21,203 bases of DNA, from assembly GCA_029983705.1 (NCBI GenBank), contig JASBYZ010000017.1, positions 1-21,203 of the forward strand. Direction: 5' to 3'. The DNA is from Coriobacteriales bacterium (GTDB lineage: Bacteria > Actinomycetota > Coriobacteriia > Coriobacteriales > JAEZZM01). The position numbers and the translations under genes were made by a program. How positions within the stretch are numbered: the stretch's first letter is position 1; every line of letters starts with the position of its first letter. Below the pieces are notes generated by a model. That model was given only the letters and a program-made list of their open reading frames with translations, had not been told where the DNA came from and ran no database searches. This document shows positions 1-6,156 of this stretch, one piece after another.

Positions 1-122
1 GATTGGCTTTGGGCTGGCTCAGCTTGTTGTGCACCCTGACCACCGCAAGCAACTACAAATACAAGACAAAATGCTGCAGTTAGTAAAGCGAGAAGCTTTA
101 CCCCTGTGACTTTCTTAGTCAT
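1..122 (-). CDS. Lipoprotein, N-terminal fragment (cut by window edge)
   Basis: The first 40 codons of a minus-strand gene are visible; the rest lies outside the window. The start is an ATG at 122-120 with a perfect AGGAGG ribosome-binding site at 131-136. The protein begins with a short basic stretch (MTKKVTGVK), then a hydrophobic segment ending in a lipobox, VVAC, with the acceptor cysteine at about residue 26. After the cysteine comes a small/polar linker rich in G, Q, A and P. This is the layout of a type II (lipoprotein) signal peptide, so the mature protein should be tethered to the outer face of the membrane. The functional domain is not visible, so it could be a solute-binding protein or any other lipoprotein. 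Confidence 0.75.
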   Translation of the reverse strand, partial: MTKKVTGVKLLALLTAAFCLVFVVACGGQGAQQAEPAQSQ

Positions 123-168
123 TCAGTAATCCTCCTTTTAAGAATTAGACTGTATTATCTTAAAAGAA

Positions 169-211
169 ATTATACTGTACTTTAAATAATATTAAAGGCA
201 CAAACTGTCAA
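169..211 (-). promoter_or_regulatory. Candidate promoter region of the lipoprotein gene
   Basis: In the 140-base gap between the slyD-like stop and the lipoprotein start there is a perfect minus-strand TTGACA (plus 206-211) and a perfect TATAAT (plus 169-174). They are too far apart (31 nt) to form one promoter. Either two overlapping promoters each have one strong box, or only the TATAAT box is used with a weak -35. The lipoprotein start lies 47 nt beyond the TATAAT. The rest of the gap is AT-rich with nothing else recognised. Confidence 0.4.
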
Positions 212-224
212 ATAAACAAAGGTC

Positions 225-264
225 AATTATCATATTTTTAGATATATATAATAAAAAGATAATT
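225..264 (-). repeat. AT-rich inverted repeat at the slyD-like stop codon
   Basis: Outer arms AATTATC (225-231) and GATAATT (258-264), plus inner arms TTTTTA (235-240) and TAAAAA (252-257), form a long AT-only hairpin overlapping the stop codon of the slyD-like gene. It may be a weak transcription end, but there is no proper U-tract after the stem on the minus strand and no GC clamp, so a terminator role is uncertain. Confidence 0.35.
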
Positions 265-736
265 AAAGCTCGTCTTTACCTGGTTTAATTCCGCAGGCAA
301 AGGGCACGCTTGTGTCACGTTTTTCTAGTAAATGAAGATGATAGTGTAGCCTCATATCGGCGTATTCATGATTAAAATCAATTGTAACTTTTGTATCATC
401 CATTGAAATTACTTTACCTGGTACAAAGTCTCCCCACCAGCGCCTCACTCCTAAGCGTTTGCCAAGCTTAAGGCTTCCCTGAGTTTGAATTTTGTAGCGC
501 TTAAAGCTTTTAATTTTCTTTTTATCATAGGCGCCGTAGGCCTCTTGAGCCTCAAGGATGAACTTTCGCTCTTCTCCTTCCACCATTTTAGAAAGGTGTT
601 TTTCAACCGCAGGATGTATAAGAGAGTAACCACTTAAGACTGAGCTTGGGTCTTCAGCCGTGCTTGAGGCTAAAATATTTCCCTCTTCATCAGTTAAGGT
701 GTAGTAAAAAATATATTCTTCACCGCGCATTGCCAT
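263..736 (-). CDS. SlyD-like FKBP-type peptidyl-prolyl cis-trans isomerase
   Basis: A 157-residue cytoplasmic protein without signal peptide or membrane segment. The FKBP part shows the family signature around residues 52-71 (GEER...EAYGAYD, compare the SlyD-type GExxxxxxPPExAYGxyD). The region around 103-138 (PGKVISMDDTKVTID, NHEYADMRLHYHLHLLE) matches the SlyD insert-in-flap end and returning strand, where SlyD has NHMLAGxxLxFxVxV. Such proteins catalyse prolyl isomerisation and act as folding helpers. The histidine/cysteine-rich metal-binding tail of E. coli SlyD is absent. The first ATG is preferred over the internal Met at residue 3 because AGGAG lies 6-7 nt upstream and overlaps the stop of the EFR1 gene, so the two are probably co-translated. 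The conserved proline pair of the FKBP site is replaced (ILEAQEAYG), so activity may be altered. The last residues happen to be KDEL. Confidence 0.75.
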   Translation of the reverse strand: MAMRGEEYIFYYTLTDEEGNILASSTAEDPSSVLSGYSLIHPAVEKHLSKMVEGEERKFILEAQEAYGAYDKKKIKSFKRYKIQTQGSLKLGKRLGVRRWWGDFVPGKVISMDDTKVTIDFNHEYADMRLHYHLHLLEKRDTSVPFACGIKPGKDEL

Positions 737-745
737 AGTGCACTC

Positions 746-1525
746 CTAGTTGACCATAAGATCTTTGGTGGATACGTAAGGATTTTTATATCTTCCCCAA
801 ATTCTTGATTGAAGATTAAGATAAATCGCATCTTTTAGACAGCGATGCATACAACTCAAGCACTGCTCACACCTATCTAAAAACTGTGGGATACCTTTAA
901 TGAGTCTAATATTTTTTGCAGGACAAATAAGCTCACAGATCTTACACGAGTTGCACTCATCACTAACTTTAAAGCGTCGCCCTTGCTTATGTGGGTCAAA
1001 AAATTTATGTGCAAGTGAGAAAATCGAGGCAGATAAAACTTTGTAATCTGCAAAATGTTGATACCCATCTTTTAAGTTAGATGCAATTTCTTGCAGTTTT
1101 TGCGCGTTAGTTGCATAGCGAGTATCTATAGTTTTCTCACTTGGCTCTGGGTAAAGAAGCTGGTTATTTGCTGGATACACAAGGGTGTAGCTTGAGTACA
1201 AAGAACTACCCTTCTTGTCTAAGATCCTCTCAAAACTTTTATGACAAGACCCGTCAATTCCCCCGCAGCAGCATACGCTTACAACTTGTGCTCCATCTGG
1301 AAAGTCTAAGTGCTCAAGATAGTCTTTTACCATCAAAGGCAAATCTCCCACATAGCATGGATACACAGCAATAATGCGCTCATAAGAAGCTAGATTATAT
1401 GTCTCAAGTCCAAAGACAATGCGGACAAACTGAGCGTCTTTAAGCAGGCAAGAGAGGCTTTGAGCTGCGTGATAGCTATTTCCAGTGCCACTAAAATAAA
1501 AAATAATGGTGCTTTTATCTGCCAT
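746..1525 (-). CDS. EFR1-type flavodoxin-like/ferredoxin protein
   Basis: A 259-residue soluble protein combining two redox modules. Residues 5-16 (STIIFYFSGTGN) form the phosphate-binding loop of a flavodoxin fold for FMN. The C-terminal third holds two [4Fe-4S] sites: C191/C194/C197/C201 followed by proline (CxxCxxCxxxCP) and C219/C222/C225/C229, where the usual proline after the last cysteine is leucine. This order is that of the EFR1 family found in anaerobes. The physiological donor and acceptor are unknown; an electron-carrier role is inferred from the cofactors. The stop TAG lies 9 nt before the slyD-like start, so the two form an operon. The ATG has no classic Shine-Dalgarno; a run of seven G sits 11 nt upstream. 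Confidence 0.85.
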   Translation of the reverse strand: MADKSTIIFYFSGTGNSYHAAQSLSCLLKDAQFVRIVFGLETYNLASYERIIAVYPCYVGDLPLMVKDYLEHLDFPDGAQVVSVCCCGGIDGSCHKSFERILDKKGSSLYSSYTLVYPANNQLLYPEPSEKTIDTRYATNAQKLQEIASNLKDGYQHFADYKVLSASIFSLAHKFFDPHKQGRRFKVSDECNSCKICELICPAKNIRLIKGIPQFLDRCEQCLSCMHRCLKDAIYLNLQSRIWGRYKNPYVSTKDLMVN

Positions 1526-1536
1526 AGTTTATCGTG

Positions 1537-1543
1537 CCCCCCC
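1537..1543 (-). promoter_or_regulatory. Seven-G tract in Shine-Dalgarno position of the EFR1 gene
   Basis: On the minus strand AAGGGGGGG lies 11 nt before the ATG and is the only purine-rich element that could pair with the 16S 3' end. Its length could alter ribosome binding. Homopolymer G runs of this size can slip during replication. Confidence 0.4.
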
Positions 1544-1564
1544 TTATCGCCCAACTCTAAGCTT

Positions 1565-1606
1565 ACAAAAAATAAGGACCCAAACCTTTAAGATGTTTGA
1601 GCCCTT
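1565..1606 (-). terminator. Intrinsic terminator of the infC-rpmI-rplT operon
   Basis: Downstream of the rplT stop, arms 1595-1606 and 1574-1585 pair at 10 of 12 positions around a 9-nt loop. On the minus strand the stem is followed by TTATTTTTTG. This is a standard rho-independent terminator, and it separates the ribosomal operon from the EFR1/slyD-like pair. Confidence 0.8.
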
Positions 1607-1636
1607 ATAGCATAACTTAAATTACTAAAGTTGCAT

Positions 1637-1996
1637 TTATGCTTCTACAGCCTTTTTTGCTACTTCGCAAATATCTGCAAATGACTGAGGATCATTGATA
1701 GCCATGTCAGAAAGAACCTTTCTGTCTAGCTCAATGCCAGCCTTCTTAAGGCCGTTCATAAATACTGAGTATGAAAGACCATTTAGGCGAGCACCTGCAT
1801 TAATGCGGGTAATCCAGAGGCGTCTAATCTCGCGCTTCTTGTTACGTCTATCACGATATTGATACTGTAAAGAATGGTTGAGCTGATCTTTAGCTGCAAC
1901 ATACTTACGTGACTTATCACCATAATAACCCTTAGCTTGGGCAAGGGTATTTCTACGCTTTTTACGAGCGTTAACCGCTCTCTTTACTCTAGGCAT
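1637..1996 (-). CDS. rplT: 50S ribosomal protein L20
   Basis: A 119-residue basic protein beginning MPRVKRAVNARKKRR, the invariant L20 start, with the family blocks KGYYGDKSRKYVAAK and RRLWITRINAGARLNGLSYS at the expected places. L20 binds 23S rRNA early in assembly of the large subunit and, in several bacteria, also represses its own operon by binding the mRNA leader. It is the last gene of infC-rpmI-rplT, 39 nt after rpmI, with AGGAGTG 7 nt before the ATG. A terminator follows at 1565-1606. The leader upstream of infC has attenuator features that fit autogenous control by this protein; that link is inference. Confidence 0.97.
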   Translation of the reverse strand: MPRVKRAVNARKKRRNTLAQAKGYYGDKSRKYVAAKDQLNHSLQYQYRDRRNKKREIRRLWITRINAGARLNGLSYSVFMNGLKKAGIELDRKVLSDMAINDPQSFADICEVAKKAVEA

Positions 1997-2035
1997 CTAA
2001 TTTCACTCCTATATTTTAAAAATCGATCGCGGTTA

Positions 2036-2227
2036 TTAGTTCAAACGCTCAAGTACGTTCTTGTGGTCTGCAGCAGTTACTACAGCTGGCTTTCTAAAGC
2101 CGCGCTTTCTCTTTTGAGACTTCTTGGTAAGAATATGGCTCTTGAAAGCTTTTCCGCGCATAAGCTTGCCCGTGCCGGTCTTTCTAAAGCGCTTTGCAGT
2201 GCCTTTGTGCGTCTTCATTTTAGGCAT
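2036..2227 (-). CDS. rpmI: 50S ribosomal protein L35
   Basis: A 63-residue, very basic protein. It shows the L35 hallmarks MPKMKTHKGTAKRFRKTGTGK at the N-terminus and the KRKRGFRKPAVVTAADHK block near the C-terminus; length is normal for the family. It is a structural protein of the large ribosomal subunit. It is the middle gene of the conserved infC-rpmI-rplT operon, with a strong AAAGGAG site 8 nt upstream of its ATG. Confidence 0.97.
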   Translation of the reverse strand: MPKMKTHKGTAKRFRKTGTGKLMRGKAFKSHILTKKSQKRKRGFRKPAVVTAADHKNVLERLN

Positions 2228-2294
2228 GAGTAAATCTCCTTTTAATACGACTCTACTTAATTCTTAAGAGTAATTGCTAATTAATGTGTGTGGC

Positions 2295-2822
2295 TTACTT
2301 GTTGTCACTTCTTAAAGGTGAAATCATCATATGCATGTTTCTGCCTTCAAGCTTTGGCTGACTATCAATTTGAGCCACATCTTTTAAGTCTTCAGCAAGC
2401 TTTTCAAGCACCTGAATGCCTTGTTCTGGATGAGCCATTTCACGTCCTCTGAACATGATGGTCACCTTAACCTTAGCTCCTGAATTTAAGAAACGAAGAA
2501 TATGATTTTTCTTGGTGTTATAGTCACCAACATCAATCTTTGGTCTAAACTTCATCTCTTTAACTTCAACTTTGTGCTGCTTTTTCTTAGCTTGCTTAGC
2601 TTTAATCTCTTGATCGTATTTAAACTTTTTAAAGTCCATAACACGACAAACTGGTGGATCTGCTTGTGGAGCAATCTCTACCAAATCAAAGCCCTGGTCC
2701 TCAGCGATTCTTAAGGCATCGCGAACGTCAAAAATACCTAATTGACCTCCGTCATAGCCAATTAAACGAACAGCTTTTGCAGTTATCTCGTCATTAACAC
2801 GAGTATCGTCTGCTTTAGATAT
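2295..2822 (-). CDS. infC: Translation initiation factor IF-3 (apparent ATA start)
   Basis: IF-3 binds the 30S subunit, prevents premature 50S joining and proofreads start codon and initiator tRNA. The N-terminal domain (DDTRVNDEITAKAVRLIG through DLVEIAPQADPPVCRVMD), the lysine-rich linker and the C-terminal domain (KFRPKIDVGDYNTKK, MFRGREMAHPEQG, LEGRNMHMMISP) are complete. No ATG exists near the correct N-terminus. The open frame extends upstream to a GTG at 2888, but that start has no ribosome-binding site and lies inside a terminator hairpin. By contrast GGAGGTG ends 7 nt before an ATA codon at 2822-2820, giving a 175-residue protein that aligns with family length (E. coli: 180). Rare start codons in infC are the known basis of IF-3 autoregulation (AUU in E. 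coli). An automatic annotation may call a longer protein. Confidence 0.9.
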   Translation of the reverse strand: MSKADDTRVNDEITAKAVRLIGYDGGQLGIFDVRDALRIAEDQGFDLVEIAPQADPPVCRVMDFKKFKYDQEIKAKQAKKKQHKVEVKEMKFRPKIDVGDYNTKKNHILRFLNSGAKVKVTIMFRGREMAHPEQGIQVLEKLAEDLKDVAQIDSQPKLEGRNMHMMISPLRSDNK

Positions 2823-2863
2823 AGGTCTACACCTCCAAGGTTTGGCACGCCTATTTGTGCCAT

Positions 2864-2901
2864 AAAAAAATCTTCCAGCTATAAACACGTAACCTGGAAG
2901 A
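2864..2901 (-). terminator. Intrinsic terminator/attenuator 2 in the infC leader
   Basis: Perfect 8-bp stem TCTTCCAG (plus 2894-2901 on the minus strand) with CTGGAAGA (2871-2878), 15-nt loop, followed on the minus strand by seven T. It stands only 42 nt before the infC start codon and within the same transcript, so it must be bypassed for infC to be expressed. Confidence 0.75.
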
Positions 2902-2905
2902 CATC

Positions 2906-2930
2906 AAAAATAAGGCTCACAAGTGAGCTT
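2906..2930 (-). terminator. Terminator-like hairpin 1 in the infC leader
   Basis: AAGCTCA-CTTG-TGAGCCTT folds into a short stem with a 4-nt loop, then TTATTTTT-like sequence follows on the minus strand. It could end readthrough transcripts from the FUSC gene or act as a first attenuator before the stronger hairpin at 2864-2901. Confidence 0.55.
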
Positions 2931-3042
2931 GTATATATTTTTTAATGTAAACCAGGCAGCATTAGTTAAAAGCCACAAGGTGGGAGCTTGCTATTAAGCT
3001 CCTCTTCTACAAAACAAATACGTTTTGTAATACAGTTCATTT

Positions 3043-3070
3043 ACTTTATCAAATTTGGACACATTTGCAA
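3043..3070 (-). promoter_or_regulatory. Candidate promoter of infC-rpmI-rplT
   Basis: On the minus strand TTGCAA (3065-3070), a 16-nt spacer and TAAAGT (3043-3048), the latter preceded by TGA as an extended -10. It would start the leader RNA near 3036. A similar TAAAGT box is proposed for the tRNA-Leu gene. Confidence 0.45.
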
Positions 3071-3122
3071 ACACAAAGATAAAATACGGCAATTCCTGCA
3101 AGGGATGCACACATTTATCGAC

Positions 3123-4880
3123 TTAAGTATCCTCTCCCAAAAGCGATTTTCTTACCTTATCAAGCTTCTCGGCATCAACGGGATAAGCTTCTTTAGCAAG
3201 TAGTGGATAGTTATCCAAAAGCACCACAAGCCCATCGTGTGCCTTACTTGCGCTCTTTCTGAGAGCCTCTGTATCAGAAAAAGAGAGCCAGTAGCTTGAA
3301 TAGCCAAGTTCAGATAAGGCACGCGCACTTGATTTCCAAGCGTTTTCTACGCTCTCCTCTTTCATAGCAGTATCAAAGATATCTGAGGCATCCATCAGCT
3401 CATATGAAACTCTGTTGCGGATCATTTGAGCGCGCTCAGAATGAATCTTTCCTACCGCCATATGAGCAAGTAAGTCTCCTAAGTTATCAAACAAAAGCTC
3501 AATCTTATGTTTAATCATTTGGTGTTCAGCTGTTTTAGCTACAAAGATGATAGTAAGAACTGCAACAGTAGAACCAATAATCGTCTCTATTCCTCGGTCA
3601 AACATGAGTTGGTCAACTTTATCAACCGTTACATGGCCTAAAGATGCAACTATTAACACCAAAGGAACAATTGAGGCTATAGCAAGCGGGGTGTTCTTTC
3701 TGCTTAAGCGCTCATTGAACAACAAGAACACTATCATGAGTAAAAATGCAGCTTCCGGGCTGTGTGCAATGATTGGGATAACAAGCCAAAAGAGTCCTAA
3801 ACCTAAAAAGTCTCCAAGCACTCTTGATGCGGTCTTTTCAACTGAATCAAGGCGATCAGGAAACATATGCAAAATAAGGCCTGAGGTTAAAAGTGCCCAG
3901 TATGGATGTCCAATCTCTAAAACAATAACCGCAATGGTAGAGATTGAACAAGCAATAGCAATTCTTAGCCCCGCAAAAAATGGACGTGAGTTTGCAGATA
4001 TAGCCGTTTTAAGCTTATAGGCTGCACTTGGAGTACCAAAGTCACCAGGCTTTACGTCCTCAAAAGAAAACTCATTTGAGAGCGCCTGATTAGTATCAAG
4101 TGCACGAGCATAATCTAGGTGAATCTTTTCTAGCTTATTTAAAATAGTGCAATACTCTGGTCCCTTTGCAAAACTAAAGTCCTTATCGGCCTTTAAAAAA
4201 GACCAGGCGCGATTAATGTAGCGCGTTGCATCACTTTTTGTACGCGCTAAATCTTCTCTATTAAAGCTGGATTGCTCGTCAAGCTTTTTAACCTTATGCA
4301 TGTATTGGTCTACGTACTCATCGGCACTTTCAACGGCCTGTCTACTTGGACGCATTGGGTCTATCAAAACGTCTATAAGAGAGATTGCAGAAGACAAAAA
4401 TGCCGATAAAATCGTGATACCTACCACCATGTAAGGGTCTACATTTCTAGTTCCCACCAAAAAAGCACCTAAGGCAGTTGCAAATATAAAGTTAATTGGT
4501 CCTGGAGGGCCCGTAAAAATGGCGTGATACATAAACGTTGATAAAAAGGCCACCAAGAAAATGATAATTACCAAAGAACCTGGAATAATGGTGGACATAG
4601 CTCCAAGTCCCATACAAGCAGGAATTATAAGGGTAATAACTATTAAAACTTTTAGTCTAATCTTAAGAGGCAAACTGTTTGAGAGGCCTGCAGGGGTAAG
4701 AGAACCAATAATTGCAATAACGCCTGCACTTGGCCCAAAGAAATAAAAAACCACAAACATTGGGATAATAATACCTACTACACGTCTTAAGGTTGAAAGC
4801 CATGTTTCATTTGACCTTTTAACGGTAAAGAGGTTTTTAAAAATATTTTTAAAAACCTGTGATTTTGATTCTTTTGACAA
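3123..4880 (-). CDS. FUSC-family (aromatic acid exporter-like) membrane protein
   Basis: A 585-residue protein with two membrane bundles separated by a soluble middle. Hydrophobic segments run at roughly 34-62, 75-95, 101-120, 127-146 and 150-173; a charged, helical region spans about 175-300; further segments lie at about 303-323, 355-373, 375-390, 397-415 and 430-448; a soluble helical tail of some 135 residues follows. The block GHPYWALLTSGLILHMFPDR near 324, followed by SRVLGDFLGLGLF, matches the core FUSC motif (YWA-LT...RvlGt-xG). Family members are linked to export of aromatic acids or other organic compounds; the substrate here is unknown. The start is TTG at 4880 with AAGGGGA about 6 nt upstream; no ATG fits. 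It is divergent from the DsbA-family gene across a 70-nt gap. Confidence 0.8.
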   Translation of the reverse strand: MSKESKSQVFKNIFKNLFTVKRSNETWLSTLRRVVGIIIPMFVVFYFFGPSAGVIAIIGSLTPAGLSNSLPLKIRLKVLIVITLIIPACMGLGAMSTIIPGSLVIIIFLVAFLSTFMYHAIFTGPPGPINFIFATALGAFLVGTRNVDPYMVVGITILSAFLSSAISLIDVLIDPMRPSRQAVESADEYVDQYMHKVKKLDEQSSFNREDLARTKSDATRYINRAWSFLKADKDFSFAKGPEYCTILNKLEKIHLDYARALDTNQALSNEFSFEDVKPGDFGTPSAAYKLKTAISANSRPFFAGLRIAIACSISTIAVIVLEIGHPYWALLTSGLILHMFPDRLDSVEKTASRVLGDFLGLGLFWLVIPIIAHSPEAAFLLMIVFLLFNERLSRKNTPLAIASIVPLVLIVASLGHVTVDKVDQLMFDRGIETIIGSTVAVLTIIFVAKTAEHQMIKHKIELLFDNLGDLLAHMAVGKIHSERAQMIRNRVSYELMDASDIFDTAMKEESVENAWKSSARALSELGYSSYWLSFSDTEALRKSASKAHDGLVVLLDNYPLLAKEAYPVDAEKLDKVRKSLLGEDT

Positions 4881-4891
4881 GTCAAATCCCC

Positions 4892-4920
4892 TTGTAGTAA
4901 TGACCTAATTTCACTATAAC
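4892..4920 (+). promoter_or_regulatory. Promoter of the DsbA-family gene
   Basis: TTGTAG (4892-4897), exactly 17 nt, then TATAAC (4915-4920). Transcription would start near 4927, about 24 nt before the ATG, and AAGGAG (4936-4941) lies 9 nt before the start codon. The -35 box overlaps the upstream region of the divergent FUSC gene. Confidence 0.6.
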
Positions 4921-4950
4921 AAAGCTTTATGCATTAAGGAGCTAAAAATA

Positions 4951-5904
4951 ATGGAAAACTACCTTAACAGAACTGCACAGAGCGCAAGCTATTATGAGGA
5001 TTTGGATAGTGAAATTCAAGTCTTTGAATTTACTGATTCCATTTGCACCTGGTGCTGGGGCTCTGAGCCGCAGCTACGTGCTTTGGAGTTTTTGTATCCC
5101 GATACCTTAAATGTAGATTTTATAACGGGCCGGCTGGTAAAAGATATTCGTGACTTTTTTGCCCCAACAAGCGGCATCAAAGAAAATCCAAAACTTGCAA
5201 ATGAGGCAATCGCCTCACACTGGCAAGAAGCATCCGAGCGCCACCAGATGCCAATCTTAGTAGACACCATGGACTATTTTGATGAGCAGAGGCTCTCATC
5301 TTATCCTAACAATATTGCCTATAAGGCTGCCCAGTTTCAGTCACGCATAAAAGCAAAGAGGTTTTTAAGGCTTATGCGAGAAGCAATCTATATGGAGGGT
5401 AAAGCCACTAACACCACAGCAGTACTTGCAAAGCTTGCAGAAGAAGCAGGGCTAGACCTTGGAATGTTTATAGAAGACTTTAAAGATAAAGATGCCTATA
5501 GAGCATTCTTGGACGATAAGGACGCGTGTGCCTACTATCAGGTTAACGGCTTTCCAGCCTTTTTGATTCGTATTGGCAATAAAGAAACTATACTAAGAGG
5601 CTATCAAGGTCTTGAAAACTTTTTAGGCGCTATAGATAAGCTCAGTGAGGGTAAGTATCAAGCACAGATTCCTGAGCTCAATGAAGAGCATGTACTGAGC
5701 TACTTTGATAAGTTTAAAAGCGCCTTTAGTGTTGAGCTTGCTTGTGCATTTAGAGTATCAAAAGAAGATATAAGGCTTATAAGTATTCTTAACAAGCTTG
5801 TTTCTGATAAGCACCTGAGTATGCCCTATGGCAAAGACCTTGCATACTATGTGTTTAATGACTCAGATCCGCTTCATATAAGCTCTTGGGAAAGCGCACA
5901 ATAG
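4951..5904 (+). CDS. Cytosolic DsbA-family thioredoxin-fold protein
   Basis: A 317-residue protein without signal peptide or transmembrane helix, so it should act in the cytoplasm. After a first strand (IQVFEFTDS) comes the redox motif C32-T-W-C35 followed by W-G-x-E-P, typical of the DsbA-like group that includes FrnE and the SpxH/YjbH adaptors. A helical insert spans about 75-195, and the cis-proline loop is GFPAF with P202 next to the active site. The C-terminal 90 residues are helical and not recognised. The fold suggests a dithiol-disulfide oxidoreductase; an adaptor role as in SpxH (which delivers Spx to ClpXP in Firmicutes) is a possibility that the sequence cannot decide. It is a single-gene unit with its own promoter, followed by tRNA-Leu. 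Confidence 0.8.
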   Translation: MENYLNRTAQSASYYEDLDSEIQVFEFTDSICTWCWGSEPQLRALEFLYPDTLNVDFITGRLVKDIRDFFAPTSGIKENPKLANEAIASHWQEASERHQMPILVDTMDYFDEQRLSSYPNNIAYKAAQFQSRIKAKRFLRLMREAIYMEGKATNTTAVLAKLAEEAGLDLGMFIEDFKDKDAYRAFLDDKDACAYYQVNGFPAFLIRIGNKETILRGYQGLENFLGAIDKLSEGKYQAQIPELNEEHVLSYFDKFKSAFSVELACAFRVSKEDIRLISILNKLVSDKHLSMPYGKDLAYYVFNDSDPLHISSWESAQ

Positions 5905-5909
5905 TCCTC

Positions 5910-5939
5910 TTGCCAAAAGGCGCCCAAATACGCTAAAGT
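5910..5939 (+). promoter_or_regulatory. Candidate promoter of tRNA-Leu
   Basis: TTGCCA (5910-5915), 18-nt spacer, TAAAGT (5934-5939); the mature tRNA would begin 18 nt after the -10 box. It directly follows the stop codon of the DsbA-family gene, so cotranscription remains possible. Confidence 0.4.
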
Positions 5940-5957
5940 ATTCAAGCGCTTATATAA

Positions 5958-6043
5958 GCCCGAGTGGCGGAACGGCAGACGCAGTGGATTCAAAATCCAC
6001 CGGGGACCTCCTCGTGTGAGTTCAAATCTCACCTCGGGCACCA
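5958..6043 (+). tRNA. tRNA-Leu (anticodon CAA)
   Basis: Acceptor arms GCCCGAG (5958-5964) and CTCGGGC (6033-6039) pair perfectly, with discriminator A and encoded CCA (6041-6043). The anticodon stem GTGGA/TCCAC closes the loop TTCAAAA, putting anticodon CAA at 5991-5993, which reads TTG leucine codons. The T-loop TTCAAAT (6021-6027) and its GTGAG/CTCAC stem are intact. The long variable arm (GGGGACCTCCTC region) makes it a class II tRNA, as expected for leucine. Confidence 0.97.
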
Positions 6044-6054
6044 GTTGAATTTTT

Positions 6055-6091
6055 AGAGACTGTAGTCACAATGTGATTGCAGTCTCTTTTT
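6055..6091 (+). terminator. Intrinsic terminator after tRNA-Leu
   Basis: A 15-bp stem (6055-6069 with 6073-6087, two G-U pairs, 3-nt loop) followed by a run of T to 6091. Its falling arm overlaps the -35 box proposed for the Tm-1-like gene. Confidence 0.9.
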
Positions 6092-6104
6092 CATTTCTTA
6101 TAAT
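6077..6104 (+). promoter_or_regulatory. Promoter of the Tm-1-like/PEP-hydrolase-like operon
   Basis: TTGCAG (6077-6082), 16-nt spacer and a perfect TATAAT (6099-6104). The -35 lies inside the terminator stem of tRNA-Leu, so both signals share DNA. Transcription would start near 6111. Confidence 0.6.
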
Positions 6105-6125
6105 TAAAAGCCTAAGACTTTTTTT

Positions 6126-6138
6126 GATTACGCTAATC
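6126..6138 (+). promoter_or_regulatory. Small palindrome downstream of the promoter, possible operator
   Basis: GATTA-CGC-TAATC lies just after the predicted transcription start and 18 nt before the Tm-1-like ATG. Position and symmetry would suit a repressor site; no regulator gene is present in the window, so this is only a candidate. Confidence 0.3.
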
Positions 6139-6156
6139 GAATAAGAAAGGCATCTT

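Larger units (their letters stand above)
2823..3036 (-). promoter_or_regulatory. Structured leader RNA of infC-rpmI-rplT
   Basis: About 210 nt lie between the likely transcription start and infC. In transcript order the leader contains: an AT-rich stem (arms 3022-3029/3008-3015), a 7-bp stem GGAGCTT/AAGCTCC (arms 2996-3002/2983-2989), a small CCAC/GTGG hairpin, a first terminator-like hairpin (2906-2930), a second stronger one (2864-2901), a short GGCAC/GTGCC stem and then the infC Shine-Dalgarno. The CCTGG segment at 2953-2957 can pair with CCAGG in the rising arm of the second terminator, which would make an antiterminator. L20-responsive leaders are known for this operon in other bacteria; identity with any of them is not established here. 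Confidence 0.6.

Noticed and set aside
263..280. The slyD-like protein ends in KDEL, the eukaryotic ER-retention signal.
   Set aside because: The protein has no secretion signal and is a cytoplasmic folding enzyme; a four-residue match is easily due to chance.
2823..2888. A longer IF-3 starting at GTG 2888.
   Set aside because: No ribosome-binding site, the extra residues do not resemble IF-3, and the sequence is occupied by a terminator hairpin and the real Shine-Dalgarno.
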